From Bacillota bacterium (GTDB taxonomy: Bacteria; Bacillota; Clostridia; Oscillospirales; Ruminococcaceae), in contig JAEZKF010000004.1 in assembly GCA_023415575.1 (NCBI GenBank), positions 1 through 57,603 on the forward strand: DNA of 57,603 nucleotides, written 5' to 3'. The notes under the pieces were generated by a model, which saw nothing but the letters and a program-made list of their open reading frames with translations, searched no databases and was not told where the DNA came from. Both the position numbers and the translations under genes were made by a program. How positions within the stretch are numbered: the first letter of the stretch is position 1; each line of letters opens with the position of its first letter. Positions 42,441-50,840 of this stretch are shown piece by piece.

Positions 42441-44309
42441 TTAATAGGCGAGTCCATAACCCACTTCAAACTGGACGCGGTCGGTGCCGATGTCGGCTGT
42501 CGACTTATACCAAGGCATGGGCAGCTTGCCTGTAAAGGGGACCTTTCCGGTCAGGACGTTTGCCACACCGTCCGCTTCGCTGCCCGGCAGGTAGCACATG
42601 ACTGCTGCATCCCAGTCGGCGAGGTAGTCATCGATGATGACCTGTCTGCCCGCTACAATCAGGGCGACAGTCGGCTTATCCAGCTTCTTTGCAAGGTCGA
42701 TTGCCTCTTTGTTCCCCTTGAGTGCGAGCTTACCTGTAATGGACATATCCTCGGTATCGCCCTCCCACTCGGCATAGGGAATCTCGCCGACGCACAGGAT
42801 GACAACATCCGCCTGCGACGCCTGAGACTCGTCGGTGAGGATTGTCAGGTTGTATTCAGGTGCGATGGCCTTGAGCCCTTCCAAAATGGTGGTAGCTTGC
42901 TCGACATGCCTACTATCGCCGCTGTCCAGCGCTCCCTGCCATGAGATTGTCCAGCCGCCGCACTGAGCGCCGGTGTCATCAGCGGCAGGCCCGATAACAA
43001 GAACCTTTGAGCCTTGCTTAAGCGGCAAAACATTGCCGTCGTTTTTGAGCAACACCAGGCTCTTTTCAACGAGTTTTCTTGCGATGTCACGGTACTGCTC
43101 GCTGCCGACTGTATCCACATCGGCCGTAAGCTCAGTCTGCATCGGGTCATCAAACAGGCCCATCTGCTTTTTCACCGAGATAATGCGCGTGACCGCATCA
43201 TCCACGCGCTGCTGGGAGATGCTGCCCTCACCCACCGCTTCGATAATGTATTTATAGCAATCTCTGTACCGGTCCGGCTCCATAAGCATATCTATGCCTG
43301 CGTTGATTGCCGTAATCACCTGATCTTTGAGCGAGTCGCCGGGGATGTTGTGAATGGACTCCCAGTCGCTGACCACAAAGCCGTCAAAGCCCATCTCTCC
43401 CTTGAGCACATCGGTGATAAGCTCCTTGTGGGCATGCAGCTTTACACCGTTTAGGCTGCTGTGGCTGACCATCACCGTCTTAACGCCTGCATCGATGAGG
43501 TCTTTGTAGACGGCCAAGAGCTCGTCAACCTGCTCTTCTGTCAGAACGGCGTCTCCGCGGTCGATAAGGTAGTTGCCTTCACCCGTGCCGTATTTGACGT
43601 TGCCGTCCGCAAGGTAGTGCTTCGCGCAGGGCATAACCCCGCCGTCCAGCTGACCTTTGGAGAATGCCACGCCAAGCGTCGCCACAAGCCTCGGGTCGGA
43701 GGAGTAGCTCTCATAGGTTCTGCCCCAGCGCGGTTCGGTCGCAACTGCGACACAGGGGCCAAAGTTCCACAGCATGCCGGAAAGCTTCATCTCCTGCGCA
43801 ACGGCATAACCCATCTCGTAGGTAAGCCGGGTATCGTTCGCTGCACCGATACCGATGTTGTGCGGGAACACAACCGCTCCGCGACATTTGATGTTACCGT
43901 GCACCGCATCGGTGCCGTACACAAAGGGTATCTTGCTTTCGGAGTTCATCGACGCATTTTGCAGGCCAAGGACGGTTCTTTTCCAGCCCTGCTGCGTGAG
44001 GTCCATACTGTAGGTTTCACTTAAAACAGAACCGTAGCTATACTTCTTCATCTCATTTGCAGTTATTCTGTACACCGCACCCTGTACCATCTGCGCGGCC
44101 TTTTGCTCTAGGGTGAGGCCCGCTACAATCTCCTGCACAGACCGCGTGTCTGTAGCTATTGAAGAAGCTTCCGACGGGGAGGATACTTCTTCGATAACGG
44201 TTGAGGATGGCGGCTGTGATACGACTTCAGCCGCGGGGGCGCAGCCGAACAGCAACACCAAAAGCGCTGTTAACAGTGCGCAAACGCAAAACTGCTTGAT
44301 ACGACTCAT
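42441..44309 (-). CDS. GH3 glycoside hydrolase lipoprotein (beta-glucosidase type)
   Basis: A 622-residue lipoprotein: after a hydrophobic leader the lipobox LLFGC puts the lipid on Cys23, and a serine/proline linker follows. The GH3 N-terminal TIM barrel spans about 55-390, with KHYLADG (230-236) and the nucleophile in GFDGFVVSDW (Asp315). The GH3 C-terminal domain follows (KSLVLLKNDGNVLPLKQG at its start). There is no fibronectin-III tail, so it is the exo-acting two-domain form for glucan- or xylan-derived sugars at the cell surface. I take the ATG at 44309 rather than 44324, since the GGGGGG run lies between them. Confidence 0.92.
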   Translation of the reverse strand: MSRIKQFCVCALLTALLVLLFGCAPAAEVVSQPPSSTVIEEVSSPSEASSIATDTRSVQEIVAGLTLEQKAAQMVQGAVYRITANEMKKYSYGSVLSETYSMDLTQQGWKRTVLGLQNASMNSESKIPFVYGTDAVHGNIKCRGAVVFPHNIGIGAANDTRLTYEMGYAVAQEMKLSGMLWNFGPCVAVATEPRWGRTYESYSSDPRLVATLGVAFSKGQLDGGVMPCAKHYLADGNVKYGTGEGNYLIDRGDAVLTEEQVDELLAVYKDLIDAGVKTVMVSHSSLNGVKLHAHKELITDVLKGEMGFDGFVVSDWESIHNIPGDSLKDQVITAINAGIDMLMEPDRYRDCYKYIIEAVGEGSISQQRVDDAVTRIISVKKQMGLFDDPMQTELTADVDTVGSEQYRDIARKLVEKSLVLLKNDGNVLPLKQGSKVLVIGPAADDTGAQCGGWTISWQGALDSGDSRHVEQATTILEGLKAIAPEYNLTILTDESQASQADVVILCVGEIPYAEWEGDTEDMSITGKLALKGNKEAIDLAKKLDKPTVALIVAGRQVIIDDYLADWDAAVMCYLPGSEADGVANVLTGKVPFTGKLPMPWYKSTADIGTDRVQFEVGYGLAY

Positions 44310-44519
44310 GAGACAACCCCCCACACATTAAATAGAACATTATTCATATAATACCACTGATTGGGACACTCTGGTAGAGGGTGTCAGGAGAATTTGCTGA
44401 AATTCTTGTTGGTTATTGTATCAAGGCTAGATTTTTCCGGTTCCCCTTCTGATGTAAAAAAGCGAGAAAAAGCTTCCATCATGTAGATTACAGGATATTG
44501 ATTAAGTTCTAAGCATATC

Positions 44520-44554
44520 AAAACCCGTCAACTCGTAGTGAGCTGACGGGCTGA
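44520..44554 (-). terminator. Terminator of the DUF1893 gene
   Basis: aacccgtcaactcg pairs with tgagctgacgggct, followed on the minus strand by TTTTG. The CCCGTCA core is the same as in the two tRNA-Leu terminators. The interval 44325-44519 shows no gene I can support. Confidence 0.65.
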
Positions 44555-44595
44555 TGGTCTGCCGACAATCATATGTCTGTGGCTGACGACAAATC

Positions 44596-45018
44596 CTATT
44601 TTGCCGGGGTTTCCAAATTCAGAAGCAAGGCTGCGCCGGACTTTGGGTCGTCAATATCCAGCACACGCTTTTCCATCGGGCAGGTGTCGTTGCCTGCCCT
44701 GTTTTTTATAAAAGGCACCTTTTTATTAAAAGTATAATGTATGCCGGAGCCCTCCAAAATGGGAATCGCGCAGGAGCTTAAAACTTCCGCATATACTTCC
44801 TTTACCCCCGAATACGAAAGAAGGATGGCGGCCGCCTTGCCGACAATTTTATCGGCCACAGATGCACCGCGGAGAATTTCGGGTGTGCTTTTTATAATAT
44901 CTATAAGCGGTGTCAATCCCGTAAGACCGGAGGATATCTCCTCAACGCCGTTTACCACCACCAAAGCGCATCCATCTTCATGCAGCTTTTTTACCGCCTT
45001 TTCAAGTGAGCCTGTCAT
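44596..45018 (-). CDS. DUF1893 protein
   Basis: A 140-residue protein of the DUF1893 family. The N-terminal part (ALVVVNGVEEISSGLTGLTPLIDII) and the KIVGKAAAILLSYSGVKEVYAEVLS segment are characteristic. The fold is cytidine-deaminase-like, but activity is unproven. C-terminal cysteine in NDTCPMEKRVL is typical. The ribosome site is weak, but a TGA just upstream in frame limits the start to 45018. It follows an ECF S-component gene by 42 nt, which hints at a role with the imported compound. Confidence 0.85.
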   Translation of the reverse strand: MTGSLEKAVKKLHEDGCALVVVNGVEEISSGLTGLTPLIDIIKSTPEILRGASVADKIVGKAAAILLSYSGVKEVYAEVLSSCAIPILEGSGIHYTFNKKVPFIKNRAGNDTCPMEKRVLDIDDPKSGAALLLNLETPAK

Positions 45019-45060
45019 AGTTCAAATCATCTGCTTTCATTCATCAATTACCATTTTGAA

Positions 45061-45645
45061 TCAACCCGCTGTCTGATTATCCTCTATGTTGAGATTTTTC
45101 TTCTGTGAATCCGGAGGGTCGATCACCCGTATCTTTTGCAGCAGATAAACCATCGCCGGTATGAAGATAATCTGAATAATGATTCCGATTATTCCTGTGG
45201 CGGCCGCTTCCAAAACGGCAATCGGACCTATTTTTGAAATATGGAGCAAATCAGCCGCAACAAATAAGGTAAGCGCATACATAAGCCTACCGAATATCAT
45301 AGCACCCGCAAGGGATAAGGCTGCCCCAAATCGGAATCTGCGAAAATTGAGGGTTCTGTACAAGAGTCCACTCATGAATCCGTATCCAGCCAGTTCAAAG
45401 ACCATAAACACAAGCCTTCCAAGTGAAGGCATATTGGTAATGAAACAACTTAGAATCGGAGAAACAGCACCCACTGCCAACCCGAAAAACGGCCCTAAAA
45501 CATAGCCGCTCAGCAATACCGGTATATGCATTGGAAGCAATATTCTGCCGAGATCAGCCGCGCCAAACAGATGGATAATCTGCGGAAGTATGATTGACAA
45601 AGCAATAAACAATCCTCCCAGCGCAGTTTTCCTGCTTAATTTCAT
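45061..45645 (-). CDS. ECF transporter S component
   Basis: A 194-residue membrane protein with about six spans, in the pattern of a vitamin-specific S component: KTALGGLFIALSIILPQ, then LPMHIPVLLSGYVLGPFFGLAVGA, where PMHIPVLL is typical of folate- and pantothenate-class S proteins. No T or ATPase gene is beside it, so it would use a shared module elsewhere; that is common for S components. The start at 45645 has AAGGGGAAG upstream. Substrate unknown; DUF1893 and an aldo/keto reductase flank it. Confidence 0.82.
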   Translation of the reverse strand: MKLSRKTALGGLFIALSIILPQIIHLFGAADLGRILLPMHIPVLLSGYVLGPFFGLAVGAVSPILSCFITNMPSLGRLVFMVFELAGYGFMSGLLYRTLNFRRFRFGAALSLAGAMIFGRLMYALTLFVAADLLHISKIGPIAVLEAAATGIIGIIIQIIFIPAMVYLLQKIRVIDPPDSQKKNLNIEDNQTAG

Positions 45646-45665
45646 CTTTTCTTCCCCTTAAGAGT

Positions 45666-46805
45666 CTACTTCAAGGATTCTACCACACTATCCAGTTCCT
45701 TCTGCAGACGGCTTAAGTCCTCCCTTATATGGATATTCTGAGGACAAACCTCCTCACATTGACCGCATGAAACACAGTTAAACGCTTTTTCATTGTTATC
45801 CAAAGCGTTTTCCCAGTGCCATGAGGTGTGATGTTTGTTTTGAAATATGCCGTATTCATTCCAGATTTCGAAATTCTGAGGAATGTTCACTCCGGCCGGA
45901 CAGGGCATGCAGTATCTACAGCCGGTGCATCCGTTATTTACCTTCTTTTTAAGGGCTTCTGCCAGTCTGATTATCATCTGCTGTTCTTCGGCATTAATAG
46001 GCCTAAAGTCACTGTAAGTGTTCAGATTGTCCTCTAGCTGCTCCATTGAAGACATACCGCTGAGGACTACCTTTACATTGGGCAGGCTAGCTATCCACCT
46101 TAATCCCCAGGAAGCGATGGATGCGTTTGGATTCTCGTTTCTCAACTCTTCGGTTATCTCTTCGGGTAAAGAAGCGAGCATACCGCCCTTTAAGGGCTCC
46201 ATCACCACAACGGGAACCCCCGCTTTTTCGGCAAGTTCATACCCCTTCATTCCTGCCTGATATTCTGTATCCATGAAGTTGAGCTGAATCTGGCAAAAAT
46301 CCCATTGCCTGCTGGTGATGATTTCTTCAAACACCTCGTATTCATCATGAAATGAAAATCCTAAGTGTTTTATCTTTCCCTGTTTTTTAAGATTTTCACA
46401 AAACTCCGGAACTCCCAGCTCCACCATTCTGTCCCAGATTTGCTTGCTCAAAGAATGAAGCAGATAAAAATCAATGTAATCCGTTTGCAGCCTTGCAAGC
46501 TGTTCGTTAAATAACCGCTGTGCGTCATCAAGTGAGTTTACCATCCAGCAGGGAAGCTTATCTGCAATATAGTAGCTGTTCCTATCATATTTGGACAGAA
46601 CCCTTCCTACAAAGGATTCGCTTTTGCCGGAGTGATAGACGTATGCGGTGTCAAAATAGTTTATTCCCTTACTGTATGCCAAATCCAGAATCTTTTCCGC
46701 TTCAGCAGCGTCTATTTCTCCATCTTTGGTTGTAGGGAATCTCATACATCCGTAACCCAGCAGCGAAGCCGACACATTTGTCTTGCCAATCTCTCTGTAT
46801 TCCAT
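45666..46805 (-). CDS. Aldo/keto reductase with C-terminal 4Fe-4S motifs
   Basis: A 379-residue protein. The TIM-barrel aldo/keto reductase domain (1-270) has the usual YREIGKTNVSASLLGYGCMRF start, the catalytic tyrosine in FDTAYVYHSGKSE and the lysine in ADKLP. From about 305 the protein carries two ferredoxin-like motifs, CTGCRYCMPCP and CVSCGQCEEVCP, so electrons may come from or go to an iron-sulfur partner. The start is ATG 46805, with AAGGAG 8 nt upstream. It is the first gene of a leftward set with the ECF S component and DUF1893. Confidence 0.9.
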   Translation of the reverse strand: MEYREIGKTNVSASLLGYGCMRFPTTKDGEIDAAEAEKILDLAYSKGINYFDTAYVYHSGKSESFVGRVLSKYDRNSYYIADKLPCWMVNSLDDAQRLFNEQLARLQTDYIDFYLLHSLSKQIWDRMVELGVPEFCENLKKQGKIKHLGFSFHDEYEVFEEIITSRQWDFCQIQLNFMDTEYQAGMKGYELAEKAGVPVVVMEPLKGGMLASLPEEITEELRNENPNASIASWGLRWIASLPNVKVVLSGMSSMEQLEDNLNTYSDFRPINAEEQQMIIRLAEALKKKVNNGCTGCRYCMPCPAGVNIPQNFEIWNEYGIFQNKHHTSWHWENALDNNEKAFNCVSCGQCEEVCPQNIHIREDLSRLQKELDSVVESLK

Positions 46806-46979
46806 ATGTAGCACTCCTTTTTTACTCGTGCATCCTATTATAATACAAAGGGTAAAAATAATAAATCCCTAAAACATATAATAAGCCTTACAAACATCAT
46901 ATGAACATAAGTAAATTGGGCAATCTTGAAATTGCTGTCTTCTCCCTTCCTCAATATGCGAACGTTATCCACGCTCACC

Positions 46980-47137
46980 GAGGTTTAAGTCCTGAGCATA
47001 GCAAAAACCCGTCAACCTACTGCGTCATTTAACACAGAGACTAACGGGCTAATTTGGTGCGGATAACAGGACGTTGACCAAGGTTCAAGTCCTGAGCATA
47101 GCAAAAACCCGTCAACACAGCGTGTCAACGGGTTAGA
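46980..47137 (-). repeat. Degenerate duplicate of tRNA-Leu 3' end and terminator
   Basis: A segment here repeats the last part of the adjacent tRNA-Leu and its terminator. The tRNA-proximal sequence tggtgcggataacaggac at 47055-47072 is an 18-nt exact copy of the tRNA 3' end with CCA (47138-47155). The tract aagtcctgagcatagcaaaa then cccgtcaac occurs twice (near 46988 and 47089). The second copy of the hairpin (47104-47133) is the intact terminator of the tRNA; the first is decayed. The pattern fits a tandem duplication or the scar of an element that used the tRNA as attachment site. The interval 46815-46979 shows no gene. Confidence 0.6.
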
Positions 47138-47224
47138 TGGTGCGGATAACAGGACTTGAACCTGCACAGTATTGCTACCACTAGAACCTGAATCTAGCGC
47201 GTCTGCCAATTCCGCCATATCCGC
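47138..47224 (-). tRNA. tRNA-Leu (anticodon CAG)
   Basis: An 87-nt type II tRNA with a long variable arm. The acceptor GCGGATA pairs with TATCCGC, the discriminator is A, and CCA is encoded. The anticodon stem CTAGA/TCTAG holds loop TTCAGGT, giving anticodon CAG. The T-arm is GCAGGTTCAAGTCCTGT. A terminator hairpin follows at 47104-47133 on the minus strand. Confidence 0.95.
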
Positions 47225-47468
47225 ATATGTTTTATCGCGTGTTCTATAATACCATATCCCCGATAAAAAAGTCAATATCCAACCTTTAAAAATCGATACG
47301 GATATTTTACAATGAAAATCGGCCCAATCCGCCCCACCAAAAGATAGGTTATCCCTGTCATGGGCGGCAATGGAATCCGTTCGTTTCTTTATAAGACACA
47401 GCGCATCAAACAACCGATTATCACTTCGGCAATCGGCACAAGAATGGTACAATCTATCATATTAGTTA

Positions 47469-47497
47469 TTGATTTTTTGATTTGGATATAATATAAT
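47469..47497 (+). promoter_or_regulatory. Promoter of candidate structured RNA
   Basis: -35 TTGATT (47469-47474), 17-nt spacer, -10 TATAAT (47492-47497); a second overlapping TATAAT begins at 47487. No open frame with a ribosome site follows, so it most likely drives a non-coding RNA. Confidence 0.65.
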
Positions 47498-47502
47498 GAC
47501 TT

Positions 47503-47801
47503 CATCAATTAGACAAAGGATGGGTTTTGTGTCGGTCATGTCTGTAAAGGAAGTTCACAACTAATATTGTTGTGAAAGGCTTGCTTGGACGGTAGGTAAT
47601 TTTGCCTGCCTTGCTTTGCATTGCCTTTCGGGGCACCACTTTTGGTGTCGACCGGACATCCGCTTGCGTACTGCTGGTGCGCTGCAGACATGCTTTACAC
47701 ATAACCACTTTTATCGCATACTTCTGCCCTTTTGGCAGTTTGTGCGGTTTATAAAAGGCCGTTATGAGAGCGTGGAAGGATATCCTGCCACGCTCTTTTT
47801 G
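47503..47801 (+). ncRNA. Candidate 300-nt structured RNA upstream of mutS2-like gene
   Basis: A promoter (47469-47497) and a strong terminator bound about 300 nt with no supportable gene. Successive stems are visible: ttcacaac/gttgtgaa near 47552-47574, a GGTAGG/CCTGCC pair near 47591-47610, TGCC/GGGCA near 47630-47643, ACCA/TGGT near 47646-47656, and CTGCC/GGCAG near 47726-47740. I do not see the signatures of RNase P RNA, tmRNA, SRP RNA or a T-box. It could be a free small RNA or an attenuating leader, though the terminator lies 140 nt before the next start codon. Confidence 0.5.
47767..47801 (+). terminator. Terminator of candidate structured RNA
   Basis: agagcgtgg (47767-47775) pairs with ccacgctct (47788-47796), enclosing a palindromic aggatatcct, and is followed by TTTTTG. 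Confidence 0.85.
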
Positions 47802-47941
47802 CGTCTATGTAATAAAACTGCCTTCGTCTGTGAAGACGATGGAGCTATAATCAGTGCATGATGCAGTCTGTCACCTACCAGCAGCAGCGTGATGTCCGAT
47901 AAGTCACAAATTGTAATCGGCTTAAAAAGGAGAAGATCACA

Positions 47942-49867
47942 TTGCAAAAATCCATGATTGCACTGGAGTTTAATACTGTATTACAACAACTTAGCGAGTA
48001 TGCACTTTCAGAAGGAGCCAAGGAGCGTCTGCTTGAGCTTTCCCCATATCTTGACGAGGCGGAGTGCAACCGCCGCATGTGGGAAACCACCGATGCGCGA
48101 ACACTCATAGAGCGCTACGGAAACCCTCCGCTAGCGCCCATGCACGAGCTAGGTAGCCTTCTTGTTCTCTGCGAAAAGGGCTCGATGCTCACCCCTGCTC
48201 AGCTTATGTATATTGCGCAGTTTCTTACCTGCTGCAGAAGGATGAAGGCGTATCTCAAGAAGGGTCAGGATAGTCAAAGCGATATCGCAGGCTACGGCGG
48301 GTCAATCTATGAACTTCGAGAGCTAAGCGATGAAATCGAAAAAACCATACAGGGCGAGCAGGTCATCGACAGCGCCTCAGCAGACCTGCGCAGCATCCGC
48401 CGCAAGATAGAGTCTGCCCACACCTCCATAAAGGCAAGGCTTGAAAGCCTTTTGCGCAACAACAAGGACTGGTTTGCAGAAGGCTTTATCAGTGTTAGAA
48501 ACGGGCGGTTTACCCTGCCTGTTAAGCGGGAGCACAAAAACAAGGTGGCGGGTTCGGTGGTGGATACCTCCGGCACCGGAGCAACCCTCTTTATTGAGCC
48601 ATCCTGTGTGATAAAAATTCAGCAGGAGCTGGCCGCGCTTGAGATAGAAGAGGAGAACGAAGTCCGCCGCATCCTCTACACCTTGACAGCCTCAGTGGAT
48701 GCGCACCTGCCCCAGATTCGCCTTAACGCCGAGGCGATGGAAACACTCGACTTTGCGTTTGCAAAGGCAAAGCTGTCACTTGCCATGAAGGCAAACCCCG
48801 TTTCGGTTACTACCGAGCGCAGGATTGTCATAAGCTGCGGCAGGCACCCGCTCTTACCCGCCGATACCTGTGTGCCGCTTGACTTTGCGCTCGGCGAGGG
48901 TGTAAACGGCATCGTGATAACAGGCCCCAACACCGGCGGCAAAACCGTGGCACTTAAAACGGTGGGGCTGCTTTCGCTGATGGCCCAATGCGGCCTGCAC
49001 GTTCCGGCAGAGGAAGGCAGCAGCTTTTGCATGCACAGCCTGATTTTGTGCGACATCGGCGACGGTCAGAGCATTACTGAAAACCTCTCCACCTTTTCAT
49101 CCCACATCGTCCGCATCATCGAGATTCTAAACCGCTGCACGGACGAAAGCCTGGTGCTCATCGATGAGCTCGGTTCGGGCACCGACCCTGCCGAGGGAAT
49201 GGGTATCGCCGTTGCCGTGCTGGAGGAGCTGCGCCTGCGCGGGTGTCTGTTTGTGGTTACGACCCATTATCCCGAAATCAAGGAGTACGCAAAGCACGCG
49301 CAGGGGCTCATCAACGCCCGCATGGCCTTTGACAGGGAAAACCTTTGCCCTCTCTTCCGGCTTGAGCTCGGCGAGGCGGGTGAAAGCTGCGCGCTGTATA
49401 TCGCACAGCGTTTAGGCTTACCCGAACGGCTGCTAAGCATCGCAAGGCAGGTGGTGGAGTCCGGCAGTACATCCGCGCAAGCGGTAAAGTTTGAGCCTGT
49501 CGAGCAGCCTACTAATCCCCACCGTGGGCCCTCAGTTATACAAAAGGCCGCGCCAGCAAGGAAGGATCAGCCCGAGGTTGCCGCAAAACTCAAGATGGGC
49601 GATTGCGTCCAGCTGACCGCAACAGACGAAATCGGGATTGTGTATCGGCCGATGGACGAAAATGGAATGGTCGTGGTTCAGGTTAAGGGGATAAAGAGAC
49701 CGGTCCTTTACAAACGCCTGAAGTTGATTGCACCGGCCAGCGAGATGTACCCGCCGGACTATGACTTTTCCATCGTATTTGACACTGTACAAAACCGCAA
49801 GGCGCGACGCATCATGGAAAAACGGCACGACCCAAATGCCGTTATCCGATACGAAAGTGAGGAATAG
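47942..49867 (+). CDS. MutS2-like ATPase without Smr nuclease domain
   Basis: A 641-residue protein of the MutS2 family. The N-terminal clamp and lever parts occupy about 1-300. The ATPase has Walker A GPNTGGKT (328-335), a DGQSITENLSTFS loop, Walker B LVLIDELGSGTDP, and THYPEIKEYA. A KOW-like segment lies at about 555-595 (KMGDCVQLTATDEIGIVYRP). Bacterial MutS2 is normally about 780 residues and ends in an Smr domain that acts as nuclease; here the protein ends at ESEE with no Smr. The start is TTG 47942, 9 nt after AAGGAG. It is followed after 4 nt by the ABC gene and may be co-transcribed. Confidence 0.85.
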   Translation: MQKSMIALEFNTVLQQLSEYALSEGAKERLLELSPYLDEAECNRRMWETTDARTLIERYGNPPLAPMHELGSLLVLCEKGSMLTPAQLMYIAQFLTCCRRMKAYLKKGQDSQSDIAGYGGSIYELRELSDEIEKTIQGEQVIDSASADLRSIRRKIESAHTSIKARLESLLRNNKDWFAEGFISVRNGRFTLPVKREHKNKVAGSVVDTSGTGATLFIEPSCVIKIQQELAALEIEEENEVRRILYTLTASVDAHLPQIRLNAEAMETLDFAFAKAKLSLAMKANPVSVTTERRIVISCGRHPLLPADTCVPLDFALGEGVNGIVITGPNTGGKTVALKTVGLLSLMAQCGLHVPAEEGSSFCMHSLILCDIGDGQSITENLSTFSSHIVRIIEILNRCTDESLVLIDELGSGTDPAEGMGIAVAVLEELRLRGCLFVVTTHYPEIKEYAKHAQGLINARMAFDRENLCPLFRLELGEAGESCALYIAQRLGLPERLLSIARQVVESGSTSAQAVKFEPVEQPTNPHRGPSVIQKAAPARKDQPEVAAKLKMGDCVQLTATDEIGIVYRPMDENGMVVVQVKGIKRPVLYKRLKLIAPASEMYPPDYDFSIVFDTVQNRKARRIMEKRHDPNAVIRYESEE

Positions 49868-49870
49868 ACA

Positions 49871-50840
49871 ATGGAAATTATACAGGCACACAACCTGACA
49901 AAACAGTACACCTATTTTGAAAAGCCGGAGGGGCTGAAGGGCTCCATCCGCTCCCTGTTTGCACGCGAGCAGAAGGTGCGGACTGCGCTTTACGACTTTT
50001 CCTGCACCATCCACGAGGGCGAGTTCGTCGGGCTGATGGGCCCCAACGGGGCGGGTAAAACCACGCTGATTAAGCTGTTGACCGGCATCATCCGGCCTAC
50101 AAGCGGCACGGTTACCGTAGGCGGCTTTCGCCCATCTGACGGAAAGAGCGCCTTCAAAAAGATATGCCGTAGTCATGGGGCAAAAGTCGCAGCTTTGGTG
50201 GGATCTGCCCGCCAGCGACTCCCTGCTGCTTAATAAGGAGATTTATGAGATACCCGACAGGCAGTACCACGATAACGCAGAGTACTTTACTAGGCTCTTT
50301 GACGTAAAAGAGTATCTGTCCGTGCCGGTGCGCAAGCTGTCGCTCGGTGAGCGCATGAAGTTTGAGCTCATAGCATCGCTTTTGCATATGCCGAAGATTC
50401 TGTTCCTAGACGAGCCCACCATCGGGCTTGATGCCGCGGCACAAAGGCAGATTCGGGCGATGCTCAAGACGGCAGGCCAGGAACGGGGTATTACCCTCCT
50501 GCTTACCTCTCATTACACGGAGGACTTGCTGGAGCTGACCAAGCGGTGCATCGTGCTGCGTTCCGGGCATATGATTTACGACGGCGACCTGCGCGCCCTG
50601 CTTGCAGCCCAGAGCACAAGCAGCATCATCACCGTTACCTTAGGCGATGAATGCACCCTTCCCGATATGCACGATGCCGAGGTGGTAGAGCATGAGCACA
50701 ACACACTTGTACTGCGCACAGCAAAGGAGAACACCCAATTCTGCTTACAGCGTCTGCTTGAGAATTGTGACATCGCCGACATCAAGGTGTCGGACGACGA
50801 CGTAACCATGCTGGTGGAAAGGGTGTTCGCAGCAAAATGA
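49871..50840 (+). pseudogene. ABC exporter ATPase gene broken by one extra base
   Basis: Two frames of one ATPase gene. Codons from 49871 encode the Walker A half (GLMGPNGAGKTT) up to FKKIC; the second frame continues from VVMGQKSQLWWDLPAS with signature LSLGE and Walker B ILFLDEP. At 50165-50170 the reading tgccgtagtc gives a clean join (ICVVMGQ) if one C of the cc pair at 50167-50168 is removed, so a single inserted base shifts the frame. The unbroken protein would be about 322 residues. Intact permeases follow at once. It may be a real recent mutation, a sequencing error or, less likely, frameshifting. Confidence 0.8.

Noticed and set aside
47012..47452. A 146-codon leftward frame over tRNA-Leu(CAG)
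   Set aside because: It covers a real tRNA and its terminator; coding use is implausible. The 72- and 101-codon frames over tRNA-Leu(UAA) were rejected likewise.
47503..47801. T-box leader before the mutS2-like gene
   Set aside because: The T-box GGTGGNACCGCG-type element and specifier stem are not seen, the terminator is 140 nt before the start codon, and the downstream gene is not a tRNA-synthetase or amino-acid gene.
49871..50840. Programmed frameshifting in the ABC ATPase gene
   Set aside because: There is no slippery heptamer, no stop codon at the shift and no downstream structure that I can see; a plain inserted base explains the data better.
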